A stretch of 64,000 bases of DNA from Rahnella bonaserana (lineage in GTDB: Bacteria > Pseudomonadota > Gammaproteobacteria > Enterobacterales > Enterobacteriaceae), in the NCBI RefSeq assembly GCF_019049675.1, contig NZ_JAFMOW010000063.1:186001-250000 (forward strand). The letters are read 5' to 3'. Position numbers and translations under genes: made by a program. The notes beneath the pieces are model-generated. The model ran no database searches. It saw nothing but the letters and a program-made list of their open reading frames with translations, and had not been told where the DNA came from. Below are positions 1 through 10,130 of this stretch, in pieces; the stretch's first letter is position 1; each line of letters opens with the position of its first letter.

Positions 1-1
1 C

Positions 2-895
2 GCGCTGGAAGCAAACCACGACGAAGCGGCGTTCTGGACACTGCTCGATGAACGTTTGCTGCTGGCGAAGAAAGCGCTGATGACCCGCATTGCGCGCCTC
101 GAAGGCATCAAAGCGCGCGTTGCGCCGATTCTGTATATGGAAGGGGCGTGCGGCGTACGCCTGAAAGCCGACGACGATATTTCCGGCATTTTCAAAAACG
201 GCCGTGCATCGATTTCGCTCGGATACATTGGCGTGCATGAAACCATTAACGCACTGTTCGGCAATCAGACCCACGTGTTCGACGCCAGTCAGTTGCGTGA
301 AAAAGCCGAGGCGATTGTGGCCCGTCTGAAAGCGGCAACCGAAAGCTGGAAAGACGAAACGGGCTACGGTTTCAGCCTGTACAGCACGCCGAGCGAAAAC
401 CTGTGTGACCGCTTCTGCCGTCTGGATAAAGCCGAATTTGGCCTGGTGGCGGGTGTCACCGACAAAGGGTATTACACCAACAGCTTCCATCTGGACGTCG
501 AGAAGAAAGTGAATCCGTACGAAAAACTCGACTTCGAAGCACCTTATCCGCCACTGAGCAACGGCGGTTTCATCTGCTATGGCGAATACCCGAACCTGCA
601 GCACAACCTGAAAGCGCTGGAAGACGTGTGGGATTACAGTTATACCCGCGTACCGTATTACGGCACCAACACGCCAATTGATGAATGTTACGACTGCGGC
701 TATACCGGCGAATTCGAATGCACCAGCAAAGGATTCACCTGCCCGAAATGCGGCAATCACGAGCCTTCCCGCGTGTCAGTCACCCGCCGCGTGTGCGGTT
801 ATCTCGGCAGCCCGGATGCGCGTCCGTTTAACGCCGGTAAGCAGGAAGAAGTGAAGCGCCGGATTAAACATCTGGGTAACGGTCAGCTGGGTTAA
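2..895 (+). CDS. nrdD: Anaerobic ribonucleoside-triphosphate reductase, C-terminal part (start lies outside the window)
   Basis: This is the last ~297 codons of the class III reductase (about 710 residues in the family), which makes dNTPs from NTPs without oxygen in the cytoplasm. The frame is open from base 2. Visible landmarks are the PSENLCDRFC segment, the four-cysteine zinc site (CYDC and CPKC) and the glycyl-radical loop RVCGYLGSPDARP near the C-terminus, where the Gly before SPDARP carries the radical. The sequence follows E. coli NrdD nearly residue for residue. nrdG starts 4 bp downstream, so the pair is co-transcribed. The 5' part cannot be judged here. Confidence 0.98.
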   Translation, partial: ALEANHDEAAFWTLLDERLLLAKKALMTRIARLEGIKARVAPILYMEGACGVRLKADDDISGIFKNGRASISLGYIGVHETINALFGNQTHVFDASQLREKAEAIVARLKAATESWKDETGYGFSLYSTPSENLCDRFCRLDKAEFGLVAGVTDKGYYTNSFHLDVEKKVNPYEKLDFEAPYPPLSNGGFICYGEYPNLQHNLKALEDVWDYSYTRVPYYGTNTPIDECYDCGYTGEFECTSKGFTCPKCGNHEPSRVSVTRRVCGYLGSPDARPFNAGKQEEVKRRIKHLGNGQLG

Positions 896-899
896 TGTT

Positions 900-1364
900 T
901 TGAGATTCCATCAATATTATCCGATCGACGTGGTCAACGGGCCGGGAACACGCTGCGTGCTGTTCGTTTCCGGCTGCGTCCACGAATGCCGCGGATGCTA
1001 TAACAAAAGCACCTGGCGGCTGGATTCTGGTAAACCGTTTACGCAGGAAGATGAAGACCGCATTATCGCCGATCTGCAAAGCACAGTGATCCCGCGTCAG
1101 GGTTTAACGCTGTCCGGTGGCGACCCGCTGCATCCGCAAAATCTTTCTGCGGTGCGCCAGTTGTTATTGCGCGTGCAGGCGGAATGTCCGGGCAAAGATG
1201 TGTGGATGTGGACGGGTTATACGCTCGGGGAACTGAGTGCTGAACAGCAGGAAGTCGTGGCGTTAATCAACGTGCTGGTCGACGGTAAATTCGTGCAGGA
1301 ACTGAAAGACCCTGCACTTATCTGGCGCGGCAGCAGCAACCAGGTGATTCATTACCTCAGATAA
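900..1364 (+). CDS. nrdG: Anaerobic ribonucleotide reductase activating protein (radical SAM)
   Basis: NrdG uses S-adenosylmethionine and a 4Fe-4S cluster to place the glycyl radical on NrdD. The protein has 154 residues, the same length as in E. coli. The radical-SAM triad is C26-x3-C30-x2-C33, and the SGGDPLHPQN loop follows at about residues 73-82. The start is a TTG just after the nrdD stop. No in-frame ATG lies near, and the N-terminus from this TTG matches the E. coli one in length, so TTG is well supported although the ribosome binding site is weak. A hairpin follows directly after the stop. Confidence 0.97.
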   Translation: MRFHQYYPIDVVNGPGTRCVLFVSGCVHECRGCYNKSTWRLDSGKPFTQEDEDRIIADLQSTVIPRQGLTLSGGDPLHPQNLSAVRQLLLRVQAECPGKDVWMWTGYTLGELSAEQQEVVALINVLVDGKFVQELKDPALIWRGSSNQVIHYLR

Positions 1365-1369
1365 CATTA

Positions 1370-1406
1370 AAGGCACTCCTTTTCCGGCAGTGCCTTCTCT
1401 TTTCTC
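1370..1406 (+). terminator. Terminator after nrdG
   Basis: The 8-bp arms AAGGCACT and AGTGCCTT enclose an 11-nt loop and are followed by a CT-rich tail with short T runs, 5 bp after the nrdG stop. It fits a rho-independent terminator of the nrdDG transcript. Confidence 0.7.
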
Positions 1407-1507
1407 TCGTCATTACATCTCTTCGTTTTCATCTCTCTTCCCCCGATCCTTTTTCACCCACAACCTTAATCAAAAAATTTGCCGGACTGCCAGACAAACA
1501 GGTAAAA

Positions 1508-1535
1508 AAAATGCGCCTCAAGTGAGGCGCATTTT
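1508..1535. terminator. Bidirectional terminator between nrdG and tpsA
   Basis: A perfect 13-bp inverted repeat (AAAATGCGCCTCA / TGAGGCGCATTTT, 2-nt loop) lies between the convergent nrdG and tpsA. T runs at both ends suit termination in either direction. It sits 30 bp past the tpsA stop and probably ends the adhesin operon. Confidence 0.8.
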
Positions 1536-1564
1536 AGGGCTAATGGAGATTACAGTTTTATCAG

Positions 1565-4500
1565 TTACGCGTTCTTAGTACCCCGCTGGTTGATTGGGGT
1601 ATTACTCTCAGACCACTCTGTCTCCTGATAAGTATGCGCGGAAGCCATAACATGTTCTGGCATCAGTGGCTTCCAGTTAGCGGAGCTGTCAGGTAGCTTC
1701 ACTTCTTTACGAACGGGCATACCTTCATACTCCGTCCCGTTGTTCTTGTTCCCATCGCGCGGCGTATCATTCGGCGTGATGTTATTGGTATTTGACCCCG
1801 GCGTCAGCACCACTGGTTTGGCAGGCTGCACAACCGGATATTTTTTACCATCATACTTACTTGGATCGACCTTTTTGCCGTCCGCAGCCGGTGTTTTCGG
1901 CGCAGTATCGCGCGTTTTAACCGCACCACTTCTTGGCACACCCTGATACTGTGTGCCATCTTTACCCGGACCGGTTCTCGGTGGTTCGATCCAGGTTGTG
2001 TTACCAGTAGCAGATCCTGGCGTTGTTACCACACGTTTTGGTGTTTCAACTTTGGCCCACTTCTTACCGTTGTATTCGCTTGGACGTGGTTTTTCTGGCG
2101 TTTTGCCATCATCACCGTCCACTGGTTTCGTGCCGTCATCCGGTTTTGTACCGTCATCTGGTTTCGTGCCGTCATCCGGTTTTGTACCGTCATCCGGTTT
2201 CGTGCCGTCATCCGGTTTCGTGCCGTCATCCGGTTTCGTGCCGTCATCCGGTTTCGTGCCGTCATCCGGTTTCGTGCCGTCATCCGGTTTCGTGCCGTCA
2301 TCCGGTTTCGCGCCGTCATCCGGTTTCGCGCCGTCATCCGGTTTCGCGCCGTCATCCGGTTTCACGCCGTCATCCGGTTTCGCGCCGTCATCCGGTTTCA
2401 CGCCGTCATCCGGTTTCGCGCCGTCATCCGGTTTCACGCCGTCATCCGGTTTCGCGCCGTCATCCGGTTTCACGCCGTCATCCGGTTTCGGTGTTGGTTC
2501 TGGCTTCGGCGATGGCGCCGGTGTCGGTTCTGGCGTTGGCGTTGGCGTCGGCTCCGGAGTCGGTTCTGGCTTCGGCGCTGGCTTCGGATCTGGCTTCGGT
2601 GTCATACCATCTGGTCTCGGCGTTGCCCCACCATCAGTGGTATTTGGGCTATTTCCGTCGACAGCCTTACCATCCTTACTTTTTTTCTTCTTCGAATAAC
2701 TCACTGTGGCAGAAATATCACTGCCCCACTCTTTCTCATCTTTGACGATGTCAGAAGTTTTGGTGCCATCAGTATTGAGATCACCATTGATCTTAGAAGC
2801 CGTTGTATTGGCAACATCAATCGTTGAGTGCTGGTTTTCCTGATAATGAATTTCGTCGGTAGTTTGTGTATAAATGTTAACACTTGGACCGGTTTTGGTT
2901 ACACCGCCACCGCCACCGCCATACGCACCATCCTGTTCAACAGTATCAACCAGATCCTGCACATTAATGTTGCCTGCCACATCAACATTACCGGTATGAT
3001 CATCAGAGATTAGCTGACCACCGGTCATATTCAGGTCACCGCCCGTTTCCACGTTCAGCTCACCGCTGGTATGGATTCCGGACTGTTTCGCGGTGGTTGC
3101 GCTGTCAAGGTAATCAGATCCCCCGCCACCACTAGCCGATGCAGTAGGAATAGGGATTGATCCTGTCTGCGATGTGACTGCGGCACCCACTGAAACACCG
3201 GCATGCCAGCTTGATGCGTCGTTATCGACTGTGTCTTGTACGGAAACGATATTCAGATCACCCGCCGCTTTGACATCCGCAGTTTTCGCCGTCACATCTG
3301 CGCCAACTAAATTAACGTCGTTTCCGCTTTTAATTGACACATTGTCAGCAACCACTGTGGTGTTTGTATAACTTTTGGAACTATCATCCTTGTGGTTATT
3401 ACCGCCAGAAGCATCCAGCGAGAGTCCGACCCCTGCAGAATCGCGGTCAACAGCCCCACCCAGAGTCACACCCACGCTGACATTCATCCCATCCTCGGTG
3501 TAAGAGGTGGTTTGTTCAGCCGCGCGCATATTCACATCGCCGCCAGCATCAATAACAACATCCTTCGCTTTCATATCAACACCATTCAGCGTGGTATCGC
3601 CTTTGGTTTTAATATTGACTTTACCGGCATCGACATGTGTGATGTTTTCACTGGTCGAACTTGAGGAGCCTGAAGATTTATTGTAATCCACTCCCCATGT
3701 ATGGCTGTAAGAACCAAAATCGTTGAAGATTAAGTTGGTCACATCACCCGCAACCTGAGCGGCGGTAGTCAGTGCATCAAAACCGACATCAGGGTTATTT
3801 GCAGCCTTGACAACCATGCCAGCATTCTTATCGGCAACATCCAGGAACACGCTCGCAGCACTCGCCGTTAAGCCGACGGAGAGCCCTTCATGCGTGAAGG
3901 TTTCATCAACAGTGTCGACGTATTTGGTGGTTTTAAGCTCATCAGCCGTGATATTAAGCTCGTTGCCCGTCTTAATGTCAGCGCCGCCAATATCGACAGT
4001 TTTCGCTTCAATATTAAGATCCTTGCTGAAATTAAAGGAAGCGTTCTGATTCGTTACGCTGTCTGAAGTCGAGGTATCCGTTGAGGTACGGAAGCCTATA
4101 AAACTTGTAGCAGCAGGCGCTACCGCAGCTTTACCCGGATTTTTTGAGCCCTTACCGCCAAATTCTGAACCATAATCGAATTCGTAGTCACCCGCCGTGG
4201 TGTTGCTACTCATACCATCAAGTCCGCTGTATTCGGCAGAGGCGCTATACCCCATGGCATTGGCATTGCCGGTCAGCGTAAATTCACGGGATTCAACCAC
4301 AGATTCAGAATGTTCATAATCCTGAGTGGCCTGCATATCGACTTCACCGGCCGCTTTGATGCTGCCGGAAGTGCCGCTGTACTCACCCCCTTTCATCACC
4401 ACGTCTTTAGCGGAGTCAATATTTAAATTGCCGCCCGCGGTGACCTTACCTTCAATAGCCGTTGCGGTTGTCGTCTCGGTTTCAGTATGGGTATAGTTTA

Positions 4501-7500
4501 ACGCCCCCTTCCCATCCATCTCGTTTGTGTATTCAGCTGAAATTTCATGCATTTCGTTGAAGGTAATATCGCCTTCAGTTGATGTCATATTGACATCATT
4601 ACCGGCTTCGATAATTGCCGCATTAGACGTAATGTCCTTGGCTTTCATTGTGATGTTGCCACCGGCGGAAACAGCATCGTCATAAGTATGAACTTGCTGT
4701 TTACCTTCTTCATCACGGCCGACGCTGGCGGTCATTACAATGCTGCCGTTTTCTGCCGCCATATTGATATCATTACCGGCTTTAACGTAGGCACCATCGC
4801 TCTTAATGGAACCTTCAGTGCTGACCAGGCTTACATCTTTTTTAGCCACAATGCCGCCACTGGCGCCTTTGCTGCTGTTGTTAATATCGCCTTCGGCGGT
4901 AATGTTCGCGTTATTACCTGCAGAAATAAGGGCGTTTTTGTTATTCACAGAAGAGGCATCGATATTGACGTCCTCTTTAGCATGAATGACGGCAGAACCG
5001 CTGGATTCTTTGGCACCGGTCGACATCGCTTCAATGGTCGTGTTAGCCAGATAGACAAACGGCACTAATACCTGCTCACCATCAATCGTTTGGTTAACAA
5101 ACCAGACAATGTCTTTGTCCAGTTTACTGCGTTGCTCTTCAGTCAATGGCTCACCCACCACCAGACCAAGATTTTCTGTATGAGTGGTATTACCCGAATC
5201 CAGTGTTTGGCCTGGCAGGTTATCAGTATCAGGTGTTTGACTCGCCGAATTAGCTGGCGCCCCTTCTACCTGAACACCGTTTTTAACCACTTCATTCGCG
5301 TTGTCCATTAACATCTGAACCATGTCCACGCCATCAACACCATCGCGTACTGCGAAGTAGGTGCCGACAGAGTCGTTGACCTGGCGACGGATCAGTTCAG
5401 AAATATAATAGTTGTCACCAATGACATAGACAGGTTCGTCAGGAACATAACCGACTTGTTCAAAGAAATAGTCAGAACCAAAATATTGGCTCTGGTCGAT
5501 CATTTCAAAACGTGTTTCGAAAACAGGTGTGACAGTATTGGTTGGCCCGTCCTTGAGGTTCGGCTCGCCCGTGTTGCGCTGGTTCCATTCCGGAGAATAA
5601 GGGAACATGGCAGGCAACTTACTCATGGCCTCAATGGTACTCATTGGAGAAATACCTGCGCGGTATTCTTCAATGTCCTTGATATTAATCAGAACTTCCG
5701 TACTGCCACCAATCGGGGCAATTTCCTGATCGCCAACTTTCTCAACATTCACTGAGCTTGAATTGCCCGTTTCTATAGTAAAGTCGCCAATACCGTTATT
5801 TAGCTCACCACCATTATGATTGAAGTCGCCCATGGTGACGATGCTGCCCTTGTCATTAGGCAGGAAATAGAAACCTTTTTCTTTCAGGGCACCATCGGTG
5901 CCAATATCAGTATTATCCGAGGATTTCCCCAGATTAACCCATTCGTCTCTTAACGTATCCAGACTTTTCGTCAGCCAGCTCTCACCAAATATCATGGTCA
6001 TGACGGTGTTAAGCTGTGGAGAAGATTCATCAGTACCTGCCGCCGCTAAACGTAATGAGTCCAGGAAATGTGATTTTGAGAATTCATCCCCATCCTTAGA
6101 ACTTGGCCGACCATCACCGAACATCCAGTCAAGGAAGGTATAAACAGTGTTGAAAGTAGCCGTGTCCTGATGATCAATGAGCACTGTCCAGTAATATTCG
6201 ACTTTTATTGGGGTTGCCAGCGGCTCGGTAAGATATTCATATAATGATGCTTTTGTGTATTTAGGCGCATTGGTCAGATTCCCGGTGATAGTCATATCGC
6301 CAACAGACTGAATAATGCCGCCTTCATTGAGTACTTCTACACGGTTGCTTTCTGTATTTTCATAAATACCCTTCTGATTGATATCCATCTTACCGGCAGA
6401 TGAGATTTCAGCTTTTGTCAGTAAAGTGATATCTGAAGATAACGTAGGAAGATAAGTCCACACGGTCCAGGCATCGTAGGTTGCTGCGTGCTCCCACCCC
6501 GTAGTTTTGCCCTTCCCTTCCTGAATAGGCCCGGTTTTCCAGTCGCCACCGCTGTATTCACTCAGGTTTTTAATGCTTCTTGCATCCAGCGCCATATCGC
6601 CTTCGGAGCGAATAATACCGGCATCATTGATAATTTCTTTGGCGATAATACTCATGTCGCCCACGCTCAGAACGTTGCCATATTTTTGGTTATGGAACGT
6701 GCCGTCGCGAGCATCAATTTTGACGTCACCAAATGCCCAGATCAGGCTACTCATCGCAGGGACCGGATTACCGTCACTGTCTACTGTGTCAGCATTAAAG
6801 GCATTGATAATATTTTTACCGTCCAGAGTAATATTCTGATTACTTACGATGGAGGAATAGTTGGTAATATCTTTGTCGGCATCGAGAATAATATCGCCCA
6901 TACTTTCGAGAGAATCTCGAATAGAAATATTACCATCAGAATGAATGGATAATTCTTCCAGAGTCATCAGACTCCCGGCATTCTCATCAAATACAAAGTC
7001 TTTGTCTAAATCCAAAGACATGCGGTCATTACCGCGAACTGAACCGTCTTTGTTGACGAATTCATTGGCTATTTTAAGGGCAGCGGTCTCATACCCTTCA
7101 ATATTACCGCCGGTGTTAATGACATCTTTGGCATCAATAAGGATATTCGTTGCATTGATTTCACTCTGGTTAACCAGGGTTTCAGCATGAATATCAAGCG
7201 TGCCGTCAGCAAGCAAATTCCCGCCAGAACTTACCGGATTGCCGTATATATCCACACCGGCCACAGATAAATTCTCAAGCACATGAGTAATATTTAACGC
7301 AATATTACCATAGCTCTGTATATTACCCCCCAGGTTAGTCAGGTTGGCCGCATTCACCGTCATACCGTCTTCTGACTGGATGAGGGCAGCATTATTGATC
7401 AGGGTTTCAATAGAGTTGAGCACCAATTCCAGACCAGAGGAGATTATTGCTTTTTCTGTGTTCGACAGAGTCGCAATGTTTTCAATGGTCAGATTATCAA

Positions 7501-10090
7501 GCGCTGCAATCAGGGAAGTTTCACCTGAGTTCAGTAAAGTATTGACATCTTTGATCGATAAATTACTGTTTGACTGAATAACCCCGGCATTATCGATAAG
7601 ATCTGCATTTGAAATAGTCAGCTCTGTTTCACTGATGACCTGACTCGTCTCATCATTGAGAATATTTTTAACTGCATCCATATTCATCACATCTTGTGAC
7701 AATATGATAGAGCCGTCGCTGTTTTCCAGAGATGTCACAGAATTGATCAGTAATGCGGTCGATGCCTGAATAGTCGCCACTGCAGTATTCAGGAAATGTT
7801 CAACCTGACGGATATCCAGGGTACCGCCGGAACTGATCAGACCGTTGATATTATTCATTTCGTCGATATTACTGATTGACATATCACCATCAGACTGAAG
7901 GGTTGATTTGTCATTGATCAGTTTATTAATATCACTGATTACTAAATTGTTGGTACCTTCAATAATAGAATTCTGTGTATTACTCAGATTTTGGATATGG
8001 CTTAATAATACTGAGTCTGCTTTAATCAACGAATCATCGTTAAAGATATTATTGATGTTTGAGAGTTCGATACTTTCATTGGCAATCAACGTTGCACCGG
8101 CAGTATTGCTGTAAGTATCGATGTCAGATAAATGCAGGTTATTACCTTGTACCCATCCGCTTTCATTAAAGACGGACAGCGCATTATCCGTCAGATTGCT
8201 GTAGATGAGTAAATCCTGTTCGGCAATGATTTCAGCGGCGGAACCGGTATTCTTTAACTCTTTGGTTAAAGCCAGTTCTACAGCTGTGCCGGCAATAAGG
8301 GTACCGCTGTTAGAGACTGAATCAGAATTAATGTGTAATTTTTCTTCAGAATCAATTCGTCCTTCATTTATAAAGGCAGCGCTTTTATTAGCCTGATTCT
8401 TCTGGTTAATGGTGACATTTTTCGCAGAAATATTGCCGCTGTTACGCGCAGTTTCGCCATTAACATTCAGTTGAATATCGCTGCCAGTCGAGCTCATTTT
8501 GCCACTGTTAATCAGTGAGTCACTCGTGACATCAATCTTGTTCTGAGCATACAAGCCGCCCGCATTTTCGAAAGAATTTGCGTTGATTAATTGGCTGTCA
8601 GTAAAAATAATGCCTTTATTTTTAAATGCGCGGGTATTAATGGACAGTTTACCTGACGCATTGAGCATGCCATTATTCTCAAAGGCTTCATCAATATTTA
8701 ATACCAATGCACCTTTCTGAGCGAATATGCCGCCATTGTTATTTTTGGCCGATTTAGCATTAAGGGCGATGTCACCACTGGCGCTGACAACCTGTGCGTT
8801 GGAAGCAACCCCGGCATCAATAACCTGACCGTTTCTGCGTACAACATAATCTCCATTTTCCAGGGAGATAACAGCATCAGAAATCTGCTGTCCAGATTGA
8901 TCGACGGCGTAAAGCGAGCCAACAATCTGATATTCATTAGCGATATTAATCTGGATGGACGGCACGTTAACAGCCGCCGCCTGACCATTTTCCGCCATTA
9001 ATGTGGCTGCATTCTGAAGCATTGAACTGGCATCAATAAGGATCCGGCCCTGTTGTGAAACCGCATCAGCGCCTAAATCAATATGACCCAATGCATTAAT
9101 AACCAGATCCAACTGGCTAATAATCCCGCCCTGACCCGCAGAATTTTTCTGTACGCTGATATTATTACCTGCGAGCGTCACGCCGCCTTGCTCGCTCTTT
9201 AAACCACTTAAACGCAGATCGCCATTCGCAGAAATTTCAATGCCGTTTTTACCGACAACGCTGCCTTCATGGCGAACCCCGGCACCACTCTCAGTACTGA
9301 TAAGTTGTATACGGTTACCGTACATGGAACCTAAAGCACTGCCGTCAATGGAGACTTCAGGACGATCGCTGGCATTCGCATCACGCACAGTGTGCGTACG
9401 GGACTGAATATCGTATTCATTCAGACCGGTAACCACTTTAATATCCGCCTGGCCTGCAATTTCACCTTCAAGAACCGCAGAACGACTGATAATATCGAAG
9501 TAGCCCAGGCCTTCAGTTGAGATCCCTTTCCCCTGAACATTTACCGTGCCTTTTTCTACACTCAGCTGAATACGACCATCCGCTTGTGCATTAATTTTAC
9601 CCGTCGTTAATGTCAGATTATTAGCATTGACGGTTGAGACACCATTAACGGAAATCCCGTTTTGGTTAGCAATAATGACATCGGCTTTCTGGCCGAACAC
9701 TTCCATAGCACCATTAATCTGAGTGCCTTTCGTGCCGGTAACTTCAGAAATAATTGCTTTAGACTCATGGGTCAGCTGGTTATTTTTAATGACAAAGCCG
9801 CCGATTTGACTGGCGCCATCGGTCATGCTGTTATTGAATACAACGCCTTGCTGATCAACGTTGAATTCAGAAAATTTATTATGCGAAACACCACTGGCAT
9901 TCGGATCAACAATATTGATAACCGGCGTACCATTGGCGCTTTGATTCATTGTTGGTGCATTATGTTCCCGGTTATCAGGAATAATTGCACCCGCATCGGC
10001 GAATGAGGAAAAAATACTGGCCATAGCCAGATACAACGGCTTAAGTTTGATCACTTTTTTGGAGTGATTTTGATGATTGCGATTAGTCAT
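1565..10090 (-). CDS. TpsA: giant filamentous hemagglutinin-like adhesin of a two-partner secretion system
   Basis: This 2841-residue protein should be exported by Sec and then through the adjacent TpsB to the cell surface. Residues 1-34 are a long basic signal peptide ending near FADAGA. The TPS secretion domain spans about residues 38-280 and carries the hallmark NQNGI (142-146; usually NPNGI). Then come many degenerate beta-helix repeats (NNL/NSG/GNLTI type, about 300-2300), interrupted at about 1290-1700 by non-repetitive sequence. A proline-rich linker follows, then 20 KPDDG-x repeats and two related ~59-residue domains. No VENN motif, no recognisable toxin tip and no immunity gene are present, so an adhesin is more likely than a contact-dependent inhibition toxin. 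It starts with ATG 40 bp after tpsB. The receptor is unknown. Confidence 0.92.
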   Translation of the reverse strand: MTNRNHQNHSKKVIKLKPLYLAMASIFSSFADAGAIIPDNREHNAPTMNQSANGTPVINIVDPNASGVSHNKFSEFNVDQQGVVFNNSMTDGASQIGGFVIKNNQLTHESKAIISEVTGTKGTQINGAMEVFGQKADVIIANQNGISVNGVSTVNANNLTLTTGKINAQADGRIQLSVEKGTVNVQGKGISTEGLGYFDIISRSAVLEGEIAGQADIKVVTGLNEYDIQSRTHTVRDANASDRPEVSIDGSALGSMYGNRIQLISTESGAGVRHEGSVVGKNGIEISANGDLRLSGLKSEQGGVTLAGNNISVQKNSAGQGGIISQLDLVINALGHIDLGADAVSQQGRILIDASSMLQNAATLMAENGQAAAVNVPSIQINIANEYQIVGSLYAVDQSGQQISDAVISLENGDYVVRRNGQVIDAGVASNAQVVSASGDIALNAKSAKNNNGGIFAQKGALVLNIDEAFENNGMLNASGKLSINTRAFKNKGIIFTDSQLINANSFENAGGLYAQNKIDVTSDSLINSGKMSSTGSDIQLNVNGETARNSGNISAKNVTINQKNQANKSAAFINEGRIDSEEKLHINSDSVSNSGTLIAGTAVELALTKELKNTGSAAEIIAEQDLLIYSNLTDNALSVFNESGWVQGNNLHLSDIDTYSNTAGATLIANESIELSNINNIFNDDSLIKADSVLLSHIQNLSNTQNSIIEGTNNLVISDINKLINDKSTLQSDGDMSISNIDEMNNINGLISSGGTLDIRQVEHFLNTAVATIQASTALLINSVTSLENSDGSIILSQDVMNMDAVKNILNDETSQVISETELTISNADLIDNAGVIQSNSNLSIKDVNTLLNSGETSLIAALDNLTIENIATLSNTEKAIISSGLELVLNSIETLINNAALIQSEDGMTVNAANLTNLGGNIQSYGNIALNITHVLENLSVAGVDIYGNPVSSGGNLLADGTLDIHAETLVNQSEINATNILIDAKDVINTGGNIEGYETAALKIANEFVNKDGSVRGNDRMSLDLDKDFVFDENAGSLMTLEELSIHSDGNISIRDSLESMGDIILDADKDITNYSSIVSNQNITLDGKNIINAFNADTVDSDGNPVPAMSSLIWAFGDVKIDARDGTFHNQKYGNVLSVGDMSIIAKEIINDAGIIRSEGDMALDARSIKNLSEYSGGDWKTGPIQEGKGKTTGWEHAATYDAWTVWTYLPTLSSDITLLTKAEISSAGKMDINQKGIYENTESNRVEVLNEGGIIQSVGDMTITGNLTNAPKYTKASLYEYLTEPLATPIKVEYYWTVLIDHQDTATFNTVYTFLDWMFGDGRPSSKDGDEFSKSHFLDSLRLAAAGTDESSPQLNTVMTMIFGESWLTKSLDTLRDEWVNLGKSSDNTDIGTDGALKEKGFYFLPNDKGSIVTMGDFNHNGGELNNGIGDFTIETGNSSSVNVEKVGDQEIAPIGGSTEVLINIKDIEEYRAGISPMSTIEAMSKLPAMFPYSPEWNQRNTGEPNLKDGPTNTVTPVFETRFEMIDQSQYFGSDYFFEQVGYVPDEPVYVIGDNYYISELIRRQVNDSVGTYFAVRDGVDGVDMVQMLMDNANEVVKNGVQVEGAPANSASQTPDTDNLPGQTLDSGNTTHTENLGLVVGEPLTEEQRSKLDKDIVWFVNQTIDGEQVLVPFVYLANTTIEAMSTGAKESSGSAVIHAKEDVNIDASSVNNKNALISAGNNANITAEGDINNSSKGASGGIVAKKDVSLVSTEGSIKSDGAYVKAGNDINMAAENGSIVMTASVGRDEEGKQQVHTYDDAVSAGGNITMKAKDITSNAAIIEAGNDVNMTSTEGDITFNEMHEISAEYTNEMDGKGALNYTHTETETTTATAIEGKVTAGGNLNIDSAKDVVMKGGEYSGTSGSIKAAGEVDMQATQDYEHSESVVESREFTLTGNANAMGYSASAEYSGLDGMSSNTTAGDYEFDYGSEFGGKGSKNPGKAAVAPAATSFIGFRTSTDTSTSDSVTNQNASFNFSKDLNIEAKTVDIGGADIKTGNELNITADELKTTKYVDTVDETFTHEGLSVGLTASAASVFLDVADKNAGMVVKAANNPDVGFDALTTAAQVAGDVTNLIFNDFGSYSHTWGVDYNKSSGSSSSTSENITHVDAGKVNIKTKGDTTLNGVDMKAKDVVIDAGGDVNMRAAEQTTSYTEDGMNVSVGVTLGGAVDRDSAGVGLSLDASGGNNHKDDSSKSYTNTTVVADNVSIKSGNDVNLVGADVTAKTADVKAAGDLNIVSVQDTVDNDASSWHAGVSVGAAVTSQTGSIPIPTASASGGGGSDYLDSATTAKQSGIHTSGELNVETGGDLNMTGGQLISDDHTGNVDVAGNINVQDLVDTVEQDGAYGGGGGGVTKTGPSVNIYTQTTDEIHYQENQHSTIDVANTTASKINGDLNTDGTKTSDIVKDEKEWGSDISATVSYSKKKKSKDGKAVDGNSPNTTDGGATPRPDGMTPKPDPKPAPKPEPTPEPTPTPTPEPTPAPSPKPEPTPKPDDGVKPDDGAKPDDGVKPDDGAKPDDGVKPDDGAKPDDGVKPDDGAKPDDGAKPDDGAKPDDGTKPDDGTKPDDGTKPDDGTKPDDGTKPDDGTKPDDGTKPDDGTKPDDGTKPDDGTKPVDGDDGKTPEKPRPSEYNGKKWAKVETPKRVVTTPGSATGNTTWIEPPRTGPGKDGTQYQGVPRSGAVKTRDTAPKTPAADGKKVDPSKYDGKKYPVVQPAKPVVLTPGSNTNNITPNDTPRDGNKNNGTEYEGMPVRKEVKLPDSSANWKPLMPEHVMASAHTYQETEWSESNTPINQRGTKNA
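1685..1864 (-). repeat. TpsA C-terminal duplicated domain, copy 2
   Basis: About 60 residues starting PSKYDGKKY, with TPGSNTNNIT in the middle and GTEYEGMPVRKEVK at the end. It aligns with copy 1 through the shared PSxYxGKK, TPGSxTxN and GTxYxG positions. It lies close to the extreme C-terminus of TpsA. Confidence 0.75.
1907..2083 (-). repeat. TpsA C-terminal duplicated domain, copy 1
   Basis: About 59 residues starting PSEYNGKKW, with TPGSATGNTT in the middle and GTQYQGVPRSGAVK at the end. The copies have diverged well beyond the KPDDG array, so this duplication is older. I do not recognise the fold. Confidence 0.75.
2133..2492 (-). repeat. 20 tandem 18-bp repeats coding for KPDDG(V/A/T)
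   Basis: Twenty 18-bp units in phase, each coding Lys-Pro-Asp-Asp-Gly plus one variable residue. The N-terminal part alternates Val/Ala, as if it grew by 36-bp pairs; the C-terminal part is a run of ten Thr units. DNA identity between units is near perfect, so copy number should vary by slippage. The product is a stiff acidic linker between the beta-helix shaft and the C-terminal domains. Long open frames on the opposite strand here are repeat artefacts. Confidence 0.95.
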
Positions 10091-10130
10091 AACATCCTCT
10101 GTCTGATGATTAATTAACTAGAGATCTTAA

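Noticed and set aside
2133-2492. CRISPR array
   Set aside because: The 18-bp repeats are contiguous and coding, with no spacers and no cas genes.
1953-2745. Long open frames on the plus strand opposite the KPDDG array (about 240-250 codons)
   Set aside because: They are produced by the 18-bp repeat having no stops in several frames. The translations are simple repeats, and tpsA on the other strand is certain.
1565-10090. TpsA as a CdiA contact-dependent growth inhibition toxin
   Set aside because: No VENN or pretoxin motif, no nuclease-like tip, and no small immunity gene downstream; the end is a proline/KPDDG linker with duplicated domains.
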